Below are positions 1 to 7,153 of a DNA stretch of 35,025 nt, one piece after another. The stretch is taken from contig JADHWC010000018.1 in the NCBI GenBank assembly GCA_016783665.1, forward strand, positions 1-35,025, written 5' to 3'. The notes beneath the pieces are model-generated. The model was not told the DNA's origin and ran no database searches. It saw only the letters and a list, made by a program, of their open reading frames with translations. Source of the DNA: Fidelibacterota bacterium (lineage in GTDB: Bacteria > Fidelibacterota > UBA2242). Position 1 is the first letter of the stretch; each line of letters begins with the position of its first letter. The position numbers were made by a program, and so were the translations under genes.

Positions 1-70
1 GGTAAAACTGAATTTCAATGAAAAGTACTATTGTATTTTGAGCTTTGGTGTGCATTTTTTTACACTTTAG

Positions 71-100
71 ACCTGGCAGGAAAAAGAAAACCTGCCAGGT
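71..100. repeat. Perfect 10-bp inverted repeat downstream of the LiaF-like gene
   Basis: The arms ACCTGGCAGG (71-80) and CCTGCCAGGT (91-100) are exact reverse complements around a 10-base purine-only loop. The element lies just past the stop codon of the minus-strand gene ending at 112, so it could fold at the 3' end of that transcript. Neither strand has a T-tract directly after the stem, so it is not a textbook intrinsic terminator. A dispersed palindromic repeat or a 3' protective hairpin fits equally well. Confidence 0.7.
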
Positions 101-111
101 GAGTGAATAGA

Positions 112-798
112 TTAATTCGAAATGCGAATATTCCCGAAAATGGCGTCGCCCTTAATGGTAATGCTTGGGCCGCCCTCAACACTGTTAGTGTGATTATCAA
201 AGCGGCCGAGGATTTGCGAACCTTTCAGATGCACCGTGACATCGGGTGATACATATATCTCTATTGATCCGAATATGGCGTCGGCGGTCAGAGTACACCC
301 CTCCGGGGCTATTCTGGCATTTCTCAGATCAAGTTTGATACTGCCGAAAATGGCGCTGATTTCACCGCCGCGGAATTTTTGGGATGTGATCTGTTTTTCA
401 GTTCCGCTAAAGATAGCGTCGAATTCGAGTGTGTCTTCTGTACTTTCCGTAAAGTCCTTTTCGCAGCAGCTCCCCGATGAAGAGCGCTTGAGGAGGATTC
501 CTGTTCCGATGATGATCAGGATCACCGGCCAGAGGCGTCCGATAAAGTGCCAGCTGACGATGTGCAGCGTTGTAAGTTGTAAAAGTATTCCCACAATTAT
601 AAGCGTCCAGCCACCTTTCGAATCTTTGCAGCTTAATTTCGTAACGCCGACAATAATCAGGATCACAGGCCACCAACTGGATATCAGGCGACCGAGACGG
701 ATAATATGAAATGTATTGCCCAGGAAAATGACGCCGAGAATGACCAGCGCCAGCCCGATCCAAAAATTGTTCGTTTTGCGATGTGAATCATTGGACAT
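112..798 (-). CDS. LiaF-like membrane protein (DUF5668 four-helix N-terminus, LiaF-type C-terminal domain)
   Basis: The 228-residue protein has four hydrophobic segments in its first half (about residues 12-28, 40-55, 64-82 and 88-103). Two carry the WWPVILIIVG / LWPVILIIIG pattern typical of DUF5668 and LiaF-type proteins. The second half repeats a short beta unit four times (DAIFSG, SAIFGSIKL, DAIFGSIEI, DAIFGNIRI), as in the beta-solenoid C-terminus of LiaF and bactofilin-like folds. LiaF homologues modulate cell-envelope stress sensing in Gram-positives; in diderms the role is unknown. An excellent AAGGAG site stands about 8 bases before the ATG. It is transcribed away from the DUF5020 gene, with no two-component partner in view. 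Family assignment is fairly sure; function is inferred. Confidence 0.75.
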   Translation of the reverse strand: MSNDSHRKTNNFWIGLALVILGVIFLGNTFHIIRLGRLISSWWPVILIIVGVTKLSCKDSKGGWTLIIVGILLQLTTLHIVSWHFIGRLWPVILIIIGTGILLKRSSSGSCCEKDFTESTEDTLEFDAIFSGTEKQITSQKFRGGEISAIFGSIKLDLRNARIAPEGCTLTADAIFGSIEIYVSPDVTVHLKGSQILGRFDNHTNSVEGGPSITIKGDAIFGNIRISN

Positions 799-894
799 TG
801 TTAATCTCCTTCATTACTTATTAGTGTCGTATCCAAACCGAATATACAAGTTTTATGGAGAATAAAAAAAATATTCCCGATAGAGGTTTTGAAT

Positions 895-923
895 TTTATC
901 TGTAAATTACTACTCGTTTTCAA
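895..923 (-). promoter_or_regulatory. Possible sigma-70 promoter for the LiaF-like gene
   Basis: On the minus strand, TTGAAA (923-918) is followed after exactly 17 bases by GATAAA (900-895), giving a -35/-10 pair in the intergenic region upstream of the minus-strand gene. The -10 box matches only four of six consensus bases and the leader would be about 90 bases, so this is tentative. Confidence 0.25.
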
Positions 924-938
924 TGAAGGGGTTGAATT

Positions 939-1625
939 ATGAATAAATTCTGGGTTTGGATTTTACTGTTTTTGAGTTTAAGCGCTTTTGGTCAGAATCT
1001 GCAAGTGCATTATGATTTTGGGAAAGACCGTAATTTTGTTACTTCAACATTGGAGAGTTTTACGCCGGATAAATTTGGCGCTACATTCTGGTTTGTGGAT
1101 ATCGATTATAACAGCTCATCAAACAGCGCGTCCATGGCATACTGGGAAATTGCCCGCTATATCAATCTGCCGTTTTTAAAGAAATCCAGCATATTAAGTC
1201 CTCTGAGCGCTACCGTACAATACAACGATGGCTTGGATCTTAACGACGCTTTCGGGAATGTCTGGCTGGCGGGGATCAGCTATCCTATCGATCTGAAGGT
1301 TGTAACAGTTGCGACGGATGTTCTGTACCGCAAAGCTGAAAAGCAGAGCGCCAATTTCCAGTTGACCTTTGTGTGGTTTAAGTCCTTTTTGAATGATAAA
1401 ATTATTTTTTCCGGATTTCTTGATATCTGGGGACAGAATAATTTTGATGGCGATGAGGACAAGACAGATCCCCAGATCGTGTTTATGACTGAACCACAGT
1501 TATGGGTAAATCTGACAGATCACCTGTCAATTGGGGGGGAAGTAGAGATCAGTCAGAATTTTATCTTTGCGGCAGGTGATAAAATTCAGGTAATGCCGAC
1601 ATTAGGGCTCAAGTGGGATTTTTAA
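939..1625 (+). CDS. DUF5020 family outer-membrane protein (Tsx-like barrel)
   Basis: The 228-residue protein begins with a signal peptide (MNKFWVWILLFLSLSAFGQ, cleavage near residue 19). Alternating polar and aromatic strands follow, ending in the C-terminal phenylalanine (LGLKWDF) expected of an outer-membrane beta-barrel. The opening NLQVHYDFGKDRNFVTSTLE and the later WLAGISYPI and FSGFLDIWGQ segments match my memory of DUF5020, a family of Bacteroidota and relatives distantly related to the nucleoside channel Tsx. It probably lets a small solute, perhaps a nucleoside, cross the outer membrane, but the substrate is unknown. AAGGGG precedes the ATG. It stands alone, divergent from the LiaF-like gene and convergent with the DUF1846 gene. 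Confidence 0.8.
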   Translation: MNKFWVWILLFLSLSAFGQNLQVHYDFGKDRNFVTSTLESFTPDKFGATFWFVDIDYNSSSNSASMAYWEIARYINLPFLKKSSILSPLSATVQYNDGLDLNDAFGNVWLAGISYPIDLKVVTVATDVLYRKAEKQSANFQLTFVWFKSFLNDKIIFSGFLDIWGQNNFDGDEDKTDPQIVFMTEPQLWVNLTDHLSIGGEVEISQNFIFAAGDKIQVMPTLGLKWDF

Positions 1626-1641
1626 TTTCATTTTTCTCTAA

Positions 1642-1669
1642 CATTCCCAAGCTGGGGCTTGTGTCAATG
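1642..1669. repeat. Imperfect palindrome between convergent genes
   Basis: CAAGC (1648-1652) and GCTTG (1657-1661) pair around a TGGG loop. With one mismatch and a small bulge, the pairing extends to CATT at 1642-1645 and AATG at 1666-1669. It lies between the convergent DUF5020 and DUF1846 genes, where a bidirectional terminator or a dispersed palindromic element would be expected. No clear T-tract follows on either strand. Confidence 0.45.
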
Positions 1670-1670
1670 A

Positions 1671-1690
1671 CATTTCTTACGAGAGAAATG
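1671..1690. repeat. 7-bp inverted repeat between convergent genes
   Basis: CATTTCT (1671-1677) pairs exactly with AGAAATG (1684-1690) around the loop TACGAG. It sits two bases after the preceding palindrome in the 142-base gap between convergent genes. The AT-rich stem is weak and lacks a T-tract, so terminator function is only possible. Confidence 0.3.
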
Positions 1691-1767
1691 AGTCGTTTGC
1701 GATGAATACCAATTCAGCAAAGATCATTTAGCATTACGAAAAATAGGTTTCGGGTTCGCCATATCAG

Positions 1768-3285
1768 TTAATCAATGTATAAATCGCTTGTCGGAAATTT
1801 TGGATCGCTGGTGGCGTTGACTCCCAATTTTCGCAGACCGGCAGCGTCGCCGGGGGTGGGAATGTGACTGGTATGCACCTCACAACCATTTAGTTCTTTC
1901 AGTTTTTCGATAGCGATCTGAGCCGTTGGATTTGTCGTTGCGCTGATTCCCAATGTGATCAGGATTTCTTCAAGATCCAGGCTAACCTTTTTGCCTTTGA
2001 GAACATCCTTCTTTAAGTATTTAAGCGAGTCAATGATATTCTGAGGCAGAAGATGGATATTATCGGGAATTTTGGCGAGAAATTTTACAGCATTCAGAGT
2101 CATACTTGCGGTAGAGTGCATCAGAGAAGAATTTTTACCGGTGATGATGGTCCCATCCTTTAATTCAATCGCGGCGCCGCAAAAAATATCTTCATTCCCT
2201 TTATTCTGTTCTCTGGCTTCCCTGGCTGCCATCCGGGCAGGCAGAACCACTTTTCGATCAGTCGCTTCCAGGTTCATTTCCTTCATTATCAATTCTGCCC
2301 GCTCTACAGTTTCTTTTTCTGTCAGACCCGTTGCATACTCGATTGCATAGCGGAAATAACGACGGATAATTTCCTGTTTGGCGGCTTCCTGCACCACAAT
2401 ATCATCGACAATGCCGAATCCCACCCGGTTAACCCCCATATCGGTTGGCGATTGATAAATTGAGGGTTTATCGGTTATGCGTTCGATAATTCGTTTTAAG
2501 AGAGGGAATGCTTCAATATCCCGGTTATAGTTAACGGCGCTTTGATTATATGTTGCCAGGTGAAAATGGTCTATCATGTTCACGTCGCGCAGATCAGCGG
2601 TTGCGGCTTCGTATGCCACATTCACAGGATGTTTTAACGGCAGATTCCAGATTGGAAAGGTTTCAAATTTAGCATAGCTGGCGTTGATGCCCCGTTTGTA
2701 CTCATGGAAAAGCTGGGACAGGCAGGTCGCCAGTTTGCCACTGTTGGGACCCGGACCGGTTACGACGACAATAGGTTTTTCAGTTTCGATGTAAGGATTG
2801 GCGCCATAACCCTCTTCACTAACGATAGTATCCACGTCTGTAGGATATCCTTTGGTGAAACCGTGAGTATAGACCCGGATTCCCCGGCGTTCGAGTTTGT
2901 TTTTGAAGGTCGTAGCAGCCGGTTGGTTTTCGTAACGGGTAATGACAACCGCTGTCACGGAAATATCATGTTCGCTTAGATCGTCGATGGTTTTAAGCGC
3001 GGCGTTATCGTAGCTGATCCCGAAATCAGCCCGCATTTTATTTCGTTCGATATCACCGGCATAAATACAGAGAATGACATCGACTTTATCCTTTAATTGA
3101 TGCAGTAATTGCATTTTCACAGTGGGATCAAAGCCCGGGAGAACTCGTGCAGCGTGATAATCATAAATCAGTTTTCCGCCAAACTCAAGATAGAGTTTGT
3201 TAAACTGTTCGTTAATCCGTTCAAGGATTGCGCGACTCTGTTCTTTCAGATATTTTTGATTATCAAAACCGGGTTTGGCGGACAT
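1768..3285 (-). CDS. DUF1846 (UPF0371) family protein
   Basis: The 505-residue protein has the family's opening [19 protein letters not shown] and the internal glycine-rich loop [15 protein letters not shown] (around residue 174). A C-terminal block follows ([17 protein letters not shown] and [17 protein letters not shown]). The glycine-rich loop suggests nucleotide binding; the biochemical role of DUF1846 is not established to my knowledge. The reading frame stays open to 3357, but I place the start at 3285 for three reasons. A good promoter lies at 3326-3354, inside the longer frame. The family begins at GFDN. The length of about 505 is usual. It is a monocistronic minus-strand gene, divergent from yicC. 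Such proteins are commonest in Firmicutes, so its presence here may reflect old transfer. Confidence 0.85.
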   Translation of the reverse strand: MSAKPGFDNQKYLKEQSRAILERINEQFNKLYLEFGGKLIYDYHAARVLPGFDPTVKMQLLHQLKDKVDVILCIYAGDIERNKMRADFGISYDNAALKTIDDLSEHDISVTAVVITRYENQPAATTFKNKLERRGIRVYTHGFTKGYPTDVDTIVSEEGYGANPYIETEKPIVVVTGPGPNSGKLATCLSQLFHEYKRGINASYAKFETFPIWNLPLKHPVNVAYEAATADLRDVNMIDHFHLATYNQSAVNYNRDIEAFPLLKRIIERITDKPSIYQSPTDMGVNRVGFGIVDDIVVQEAAKQEIIRRYFRYAIEYATGLTEKETVERAELIMKEMNLEATDRKVVLPARMAAREAREQNKGNEDIFCGAAIELKDGTIITGKNSSLMHSTASMTLNAVKFLAKIPDNIHLLPQNIIDSLKYLKKDVLKGKKVSLDLEEILITLGISATTNPTAQIAIEKLKELNGCEVHTSHIPTPGDAAGLRKLGVNATSDPKFPTSDLYID

Positions 3286-3325
3286 ACTATTCTTTTCTCT
3301 GTTAAGCTGCTGTAAAAACCGCCCT

Positions 3326-3354
3326 ATATTAGAGCTTACAGCGGCAATATTCAA
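3326..3354 (-). promoter_or_regulatory. Sigma-70-like promoter of the DUF1846 gene
   Basis: On the minus strand, TTGAAT (3354-3349) and TAATAT (3331-3326) are separated by exactly 17 bases. Transcription would begin near 3319, leaving a leader of about 33 bases before the ATG at 3285. This excludes the upstream in-frame start at 3357. Confidence 0.55.
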
Positions 3355-3480
3355 CAAGAATACGAAAAGATATACAATCGGTTGCTCATTATTTTATATC
3401 AGGGGGAATTATATAAAAACACTGAATTATTTTCATATCTAAGTAATTAATTATTAATAAGAAAATGATGATAATTTAAT

Positions 3481-3509
3481 TTGACTGTTTATTGCCGGGT
3501 GAGTAATTT
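3481..3509 (+). promoter_or_regulatory. Sigma-70-like promoter of the yicC-gmk-rpoZ operon
   Basis: TTGACT (3481-3486) and TAATTT (3504-3509) are separated by exactly 17 bases, in an AT-rich region that directly precedes the first gene of the long plus-strand run. The predicted transcription start near 3516 leaves about 19 bases before the yicC ATG, including the AGGAGA ribosome site. It is the clearest promoter seen for the following 18 kb of closely packed genes. Confidence 0.55.
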
Positions 3510-3534
3510 ACGTAGCAATTTAACAGGAGACTGA

Positions 3535-4410
3535 ATGATTAAAAGTATGACAGGTTTTGGGAAAGTTGAGCGGGAGCTGGAGAACGTTACATTATCGGTG
3601 GAAGTTCGGTCGGTAAACAGCCGGTACTTCGATTTCTCGGTGAACATGCCGGAAATATTTAAGTCCTGCGAAGAAAACATAAAACGGCTTTTTAATAATA
3701 AACTTGTCCGCGGAAGTGTGAAATTGACTATTTATCTCAACGGACAGCAGGAACAGAATAAAGTTGGGTTGAATAGAGACCAGCTTGACCATTACTGTGA
3801 ACTTCTGAATCAAGCCTCGGAATCGTTAAACGGTAATGAACCGGTGCGGTTGGACCATTTATTGAATTTTTCTGAGATATTTGAACGCAAACCTGTTGAA
3901 TTCGATGAAGAAAAAGTAAATAAAGAACTGTTTAAAGCCCTTGAAGATGCGGTTAGCGACCTGGTAAAAATGCAGGAGAAAGAAGGCGAAAATCTCGCCA
4001 TTGAAATCAAGCGGCATCTGGATATTACTCATAACGTCATTCTGAAGATCAAGACTTTGTCTTCGCAATTAAAGGATGAATATTATAAGAAAAGCAAAGC
4101 AAAACTGATGTCGTTTCTGGATGACCTGGATATTGATGAAAACAGGATTATACAGGAAGCGGCGATCTTTTCAAAAAAGATTGATATTACGGAAGAATGT
4201 GAGCGGCTGGATAGTCATCTAAATCAGTTCAGGTCCTACTTTGATCTGGACGAGCCGGTAGGTAAGCGTATGATCTTTCTTCTCCAGGAGATGAACCGGG
4301 AAATCAGCACTATCGGCGCAAAATCCGAAAGCGCCCAGATTTCCCATCTTGTGGTCGATGTTAAAAATGAATTTGAGAAAATAAGGGAACAGGCTCAGAA
4401 CATCCTATGA
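3535..4410 (+). CDS. yicC: YicC/YloC family endoribonuclease
   Basis: The 291-residue protein starts with the family hallmark MIKSMTGFGK and an N-terminal YicC-type domain to about residue 155. It ends in the DUF1732 domain (about 205-291), with the conserved stretches RIIQEAAIF, DITEECERLDSHL and VGKRMIFLLQEMNRE. Members of this family are metal-dependent endoribonucleases acting on RNA in the cytoplasm. AGGAGA lies 5-6 bases before the ATG, and the reading frame overlaps gmk by four bases (ATGA), implying translational coupling. The yicC-gmk-rpoZ-coaBC order is widely conserved in bacteria and supports the assignment. Confidence 0.95.
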   Translation: MIKSMTGFGKVERELENVTLSVEVRSVNSRYFDFSVNMPEIFKSCEENIKRLFNNKLVRGSVKLTIYLNGQQEQNKVGLNRDQLDHYCELLNQASESLNGNEPVRLDHLLNFSEIFERKPVEFDEEKVNKELFKALEDAVSDLVKMQEKEGENLAIEIKRHLDITHNVILKIKTLSSQLKDEYYKKSKAKLMSFLDDLDIDENRIIQEAAIFSKKIDITEECERLDSHLNQFRSYFDLDEPVGKRMIFLLQEMNREISTIGAKSESAQISHLVVDVKNEFEKIREQAQNIL

Positions 4411-4976
4411 AACCACGAGGACTATTACTGCCTATTGCTGCTCCGTCGGGGACCGGAAAAACTACGGTTTGCCGACAACTAATGAAAACCGATGATTGTT
4501 TTGTGTTCTCAGTATCCGCTACAACAAGAACGCCGCGGGAATCAGAACAAAATGGGATGGATTACTACTTTTTGTCCAGGGATACTTTCGAACAGTACAT
4601 TCGTGATAATAAGCTCGCTGAATGGGAGGAAGTGTTTGGAAATTATTACGGAACATTGCGAAGTGTTTTGCAAGCTGCTCTGGACCAGGGCAAAATTCTG
4701 CTACTGGATATTGATGTAAAAGGAGCGATGCAGATTAAGAAGCATTATCCCGATGAGACGATTTCGATTTTTCTTCTGCCTCCGAACAAAGCAGAGCTTT
4801 TACGCCGATTAAAAGGGCGCGGAACCGATGATAATAAATCCATCACGATCCGTAATGCGCGAATTCCCGATGAATTGAAATTAGGTGAACAATTTGATTA
4901 TCAGATCGTTAATGATCAATTAGATAAAACCCTTAATGAAATCAGAAACATAATAAAGGAGTACTACAAAAAATGA
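4407..4976 (+). CDS. gmk: Guanylate kinase
   Basis: Guanylate kinase phosphorylates GMP to GDP with ATP in the cytoplasm. The 189-residue protein has the P-loop APSGTGKTT at residues 12-20. The GMP-binding segment SATTRTPRESEQNGMDYYF spans about residues 37-55, and the lid RLKGRGTDD lies around 134-142. Length is normal for a bacterial Gmk. The start overlaps the yicC stop by four bases, and the stop overlaps the rpoZ start the same way. Gmk is a known target of (p)ppGpp in some bacteria, and the rel gene lies downstream in the same run; any regulatory link here is inference. Confidence 0.97.
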   Translation: MKPRGLLLPIAAPSGTGKTTVCRQLMKTDDCFVFSVSATTRTPRESEQNGMDYYFLSRDTFEQYIRDNKLAEWEEVFGNYYGTLRSVLQAALDQGKILLLDIDVKGAMQIKKHYPDETISIFLLPPNKAELLRRLKGRGTDDNKSITIRNARIPDELKLGEQFDYQIVNDQLDKTLNEIRNIIKEYYKK

Positions 4977-5296
4977 CTGACACTCTTGATATTTCAAAAT
5001 TAACCGATCAAACGGAAGATCTCTTTGAACTGGTTGTTGCAGCATCAAAAAGATCTCGCCAGATCAATGCCCTGCGGATTGCCAGAGATCCACTTCCTTC
5101 CCTTAGCGAGGATCAGGAAGAGACATTTGATGAAACACCGGATGAAGAGGAATTGAGGGACTGGGACAAAATTGAAAAACCCACTACGGTTGCTCTGAAC
5201 GAAATGCTGAGAGGCGATCTGGATTATCGTCATACATCAGAGAAGATTGAAACTGAAGACGAAGAAGTAGATATTGCAAGTGATATTCAGGAATAA
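4973..5296 (+). CDS. rpoZ: RNA polymerase omega subunit with an acidic insertion
   Basis: This small (107-residue) protein sits in the usual rpoZ place between gmk and coaBC. It keeps the omega/Rpb6 elements: an N-terminal helix with FELVVAASKRSRQIN (about 18-32) and the later KPTTVALNEML (about 69-79). Between them lies a strongly acidic stretch of roughly 30 residues (about 44-67), and the C-terminus is also acidic. Most bacterial omegas are shorter here. The start overlaps the gmk stop by four bases, and the 3' end overlaps the coaBC start by about 20 bases. Omega assists assembly of the RNA polymerase beta-prime subunit and in some phyla helps bind ppGpp. Identification rests on both motif and context. 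Confidence 0.88.
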   Translation: MTDTLDISKLTDQTEDLFELVVAASKRSRQINALRIARDPLPSLSEDQEETFDETPDEEELRDWDKIEKPTTVALNEMLRGDLDYRHTSEKIETEDEEVDIASDIQE

Positions 5297-6482
5297 AAAA
5301 ATAACCTTCGGCTTGACCGGCGGTATTGCGATCTATAAATCGGCGTCATTGTTACGCCGGCTGGTCAATGATGGCGGCGCTGATGTGACTGTGATTATGA
5401 CGGAAGCGGCGCAAAAATTCATGTCGCCGTTGATATTTGAGACTTTCAGCGGAAATCCAGTAATAACGGAGATGTTTTCCCGGGAAAAGGTATACACTCG
5501 GCATGTTGACCTTGGTAAAGACGTGGATATGGTTCTTGTATCGCCAGCGACGGCAAACATTGTTGCGAAAGCGGCGCATGGAATTGCCGATGATATGCTC
5601 AGTACGGTTATCCTGACTGCCGGGAATAAGACGGTATTTGCACTGGCGATGAATGTCAACATGTACGAAAATCCGATTACTCAAGAAAATATCAAGAAGC
5701 TGAAAGAGCTCGGGTACGGGTTTATCGAACCCGAGCTGGGAGACCTCGCCTGTAATGATGTTGGAAAAGGACGTTTAGCCGATGAGAAAACCATTATCGG
5801 TTATATTGATCAGCGCCTGAATGGAAAACATTTATTGCAGGATAAAGAGGTGATTGTCACAGCCGGACCGACACGCGAATATCTTGATCCGATTCGCTTT
5901 ATCTCCAATCGATCTTCCGGGAAAATGGGATTTGCCCTGGCTGCGGAAGCTGCAATGCAAGGGGCGAATGTAACATTGATTACAGGACCGTCGAATGAAA
6001 CACTACCGCCTGGTATCAATGTAATCCGGGTGGAGTCTGCTGAAGAGATGCAAAAGTCTCTATTCGACCATACAGATCATGCCGATTACCTGTTTATGGC
6101 TGCGGCTGTGGAAGATATTGCGCCAGCCACGATGGTCACGTCTAAAATCAAAAAGTCCAATCTGCCGAAAATACTGCAATTGACCCAATCACCGGATTTA
6201 CTTTGCGGTTTCCGGAAGCGCAACCAGACTTGCTGCGTGGTTGCATTCAGCGTGGAAATAACCGATGGGCGCGAACGTTCGATAGAAAAAATGAAAACCA
6301 AGGGCGCAGATTACATTGTTTGGAATGATCCGTCGAAAGCCGGCGCCGGTTTCGAGACCGATACGAACGAAGTCATCCTGTTTTCAGCCGATGGAAATGA
6401 ATGGCAAATACCGGTGGCTGCCAAACGAGAGGTCGCCCGTCAAATTATTCATCAGGTTGTGGATCACCGGAGGCATTCCTGA
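5274..6482 (+). CDS. coaBC: Bifunctional phosphopantothenoylcysteine decarboxylase / phosphopantothenate-cysteine ligase
   Basis: CoaBC makes 4'-phosphopantetheine for coenzyme A synthesis. The N-terminal flavin decarboxylase (about 8-182) shows GLTGGIAIYKSA, catalytic His77 (RHVDLGK), the AMNVNMY segment around 125-131 and the lid cysteine Cys160 (LACNDVGKGR). The C-terminal ligase (190-395) shows ISNRSSGKMG (210-219), AAAVEDIAP (276-284) and the KIKK lysines (291-294). Two ligase motifs differ from the common forms: VAFSVEI for GFAAET, and AAAVEDIAP for AAAVADYRP. No ATG fits the 5' end. TTG at 5274, six bases after a GAAG-rich stretch, or GTG at 5280 are the candidates, both inside rpoZ. 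The stop overlaps the next ATG (TGATG). Confidence 0.93.
   Translation: MQVIFRNKKITFGLTGGIAIYKSASLLRRLVNDGGADVTVIMTEAAQKFMSPLIFETFSGNPVITEMFSREKVYTRHVDLGKDVDMVLVSPATANIVAKAAHGIADDMLSTVILTAGNKTVFALAMNVNMYENPITQENIKKLKELGYGFIEPELGDLACNDVGKGRLADEKTIIGYIDQRLNGKHLLQDKEVIVTAGPTREYLDPIRFISNRSSGKMGFALAAEAAMQGANVTLITGPSNETLPPGINVIRVESAEEMQKSLFDHTDHADYLFMAAAVEDIAPATMVTSKIKKSNLPKILQLTQSPDLLCGFRKRNQTCCVVAFSVEITDGRERSIEKMKTKGADYIVWNDPSKAGAGFETDTNEVILFSADGNEWQIPVAAKREVARQIIHQVVDHRRHS
6469..6473 (+). promoter_or_regulatory. Ribosome-binding site fixing the UDG start
   Basis: GGAGG at 6469-6473 lies eight bases before the ATG at 6482 and shows that the UDG gene starts there. The frame is open further upstream, but that part lies inside coaBC and has no such site. 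Confidence 0.7.
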
Positions 6483-7153
6483 TGCAGGCGTCCGATGATT
6501 TGATCAAAGATTTTTTCCTGCAACAGGCGGAACTGTTTACTGATGAATTCTATTTTGAAGAAAAAATGGAAGACGAAATCTCTATGAATGTGCTTGACTG
6601 GAATGAGCTGGAACCGAAGGTGTTATCCTGTACAAAGTGTGAATTGTCAAAGACCAGAACAAAAGTGGTTTTCGGATATGGGAAACGGGATGCCGAATTG
6701 CTCTTTATCGGAGAAGCGCCGGGTGAGCGAGAAGATTTGCAGGGTGAACCCTTTGTGGGTAGAGCCGGACGCTTACTGGACGATATTCTGGCAGCCATTC
6801 AGCTAAACCGCGAACAGGTTTATATAGCCAATATTCTGAAATGCCGACCGCCGAAAAACCGAACACCCCATGCCGATGAAATCGCAAACTGTGAACCCTA
6901 TCTGATGAATCAGATAGATCTGATCAAACCGGCATTAATTGTGTGTCTCGGTTTAACCGCTGCCAAAACTCTTTTAAGAGTTGAATATACTTTACGGCAA
7001 ATGCGCGAAAAGATTTATAATTACCATGGTGTGGACCTGGTTGTGACCTATCATCCCGCCGCATTGCTCAGGAATCCAGGTCTCAAGAAGTATGCCTGGG
7101 AGGATTTCCAGAAAATACAAAAAATGTTTAAACAAAAAACGGGGAACATATAA
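6482..7153 (+). CDS. udg: Family 4 uracil-DNA glycosylase (iron-sulfur UDG)
   Basis: The enzyme removes uracil from DNA to start base-excision repair. The 223-residue protein has the four cysteines expected for a 4Fe-4S cluster: Cys50 and Cys53 (CTKC), Cys121 (KCRPPKNR) and Cys137. Motif GEAPGEREDLQGEPFVGRAG lies at about 78-97, with the DNA-binding HPAALLRNP at about 191-199. The first 40 residues form a non-conserved acidic extension. The start is set by a GGAGG site and the TGATG overlap with coaBC; the stop overlaps dnaB (TAATG). Family 4 UDGs are common in thermophiles and also in many mesophilic lineages, so it says little about temperature. Placement before dnaB ties repair to replication genes. 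Confidence 0.93.
   Translation: MQASDDLIKDFFLQQAELFTDEFYFEEKMEDEISMNVLDWNELEPKVLSCTKCELSKTRTKVVFGYGKRDAELLFIGEAPGEREDLQGEPFVGRAGRLLDDILAAIQLNREQVYIANILKCRPPKNRTPHADEIANCEPYLMNQIDLIKPALIVCLGLTAAKTLLRVEYTLRQMREKIYNYHGVDLVVTYHPAALLRNPGLKKYAWEDFQKIQKMFKQKTGNI

Noticed and set aside
236-709. A 157-codon plus-strand ORF opposite the LiaF-like gene.
   Set aside because: It is antisense to a well-supported gene with repeats, membrane helices and a strong ribosome site, and resembles no known family.
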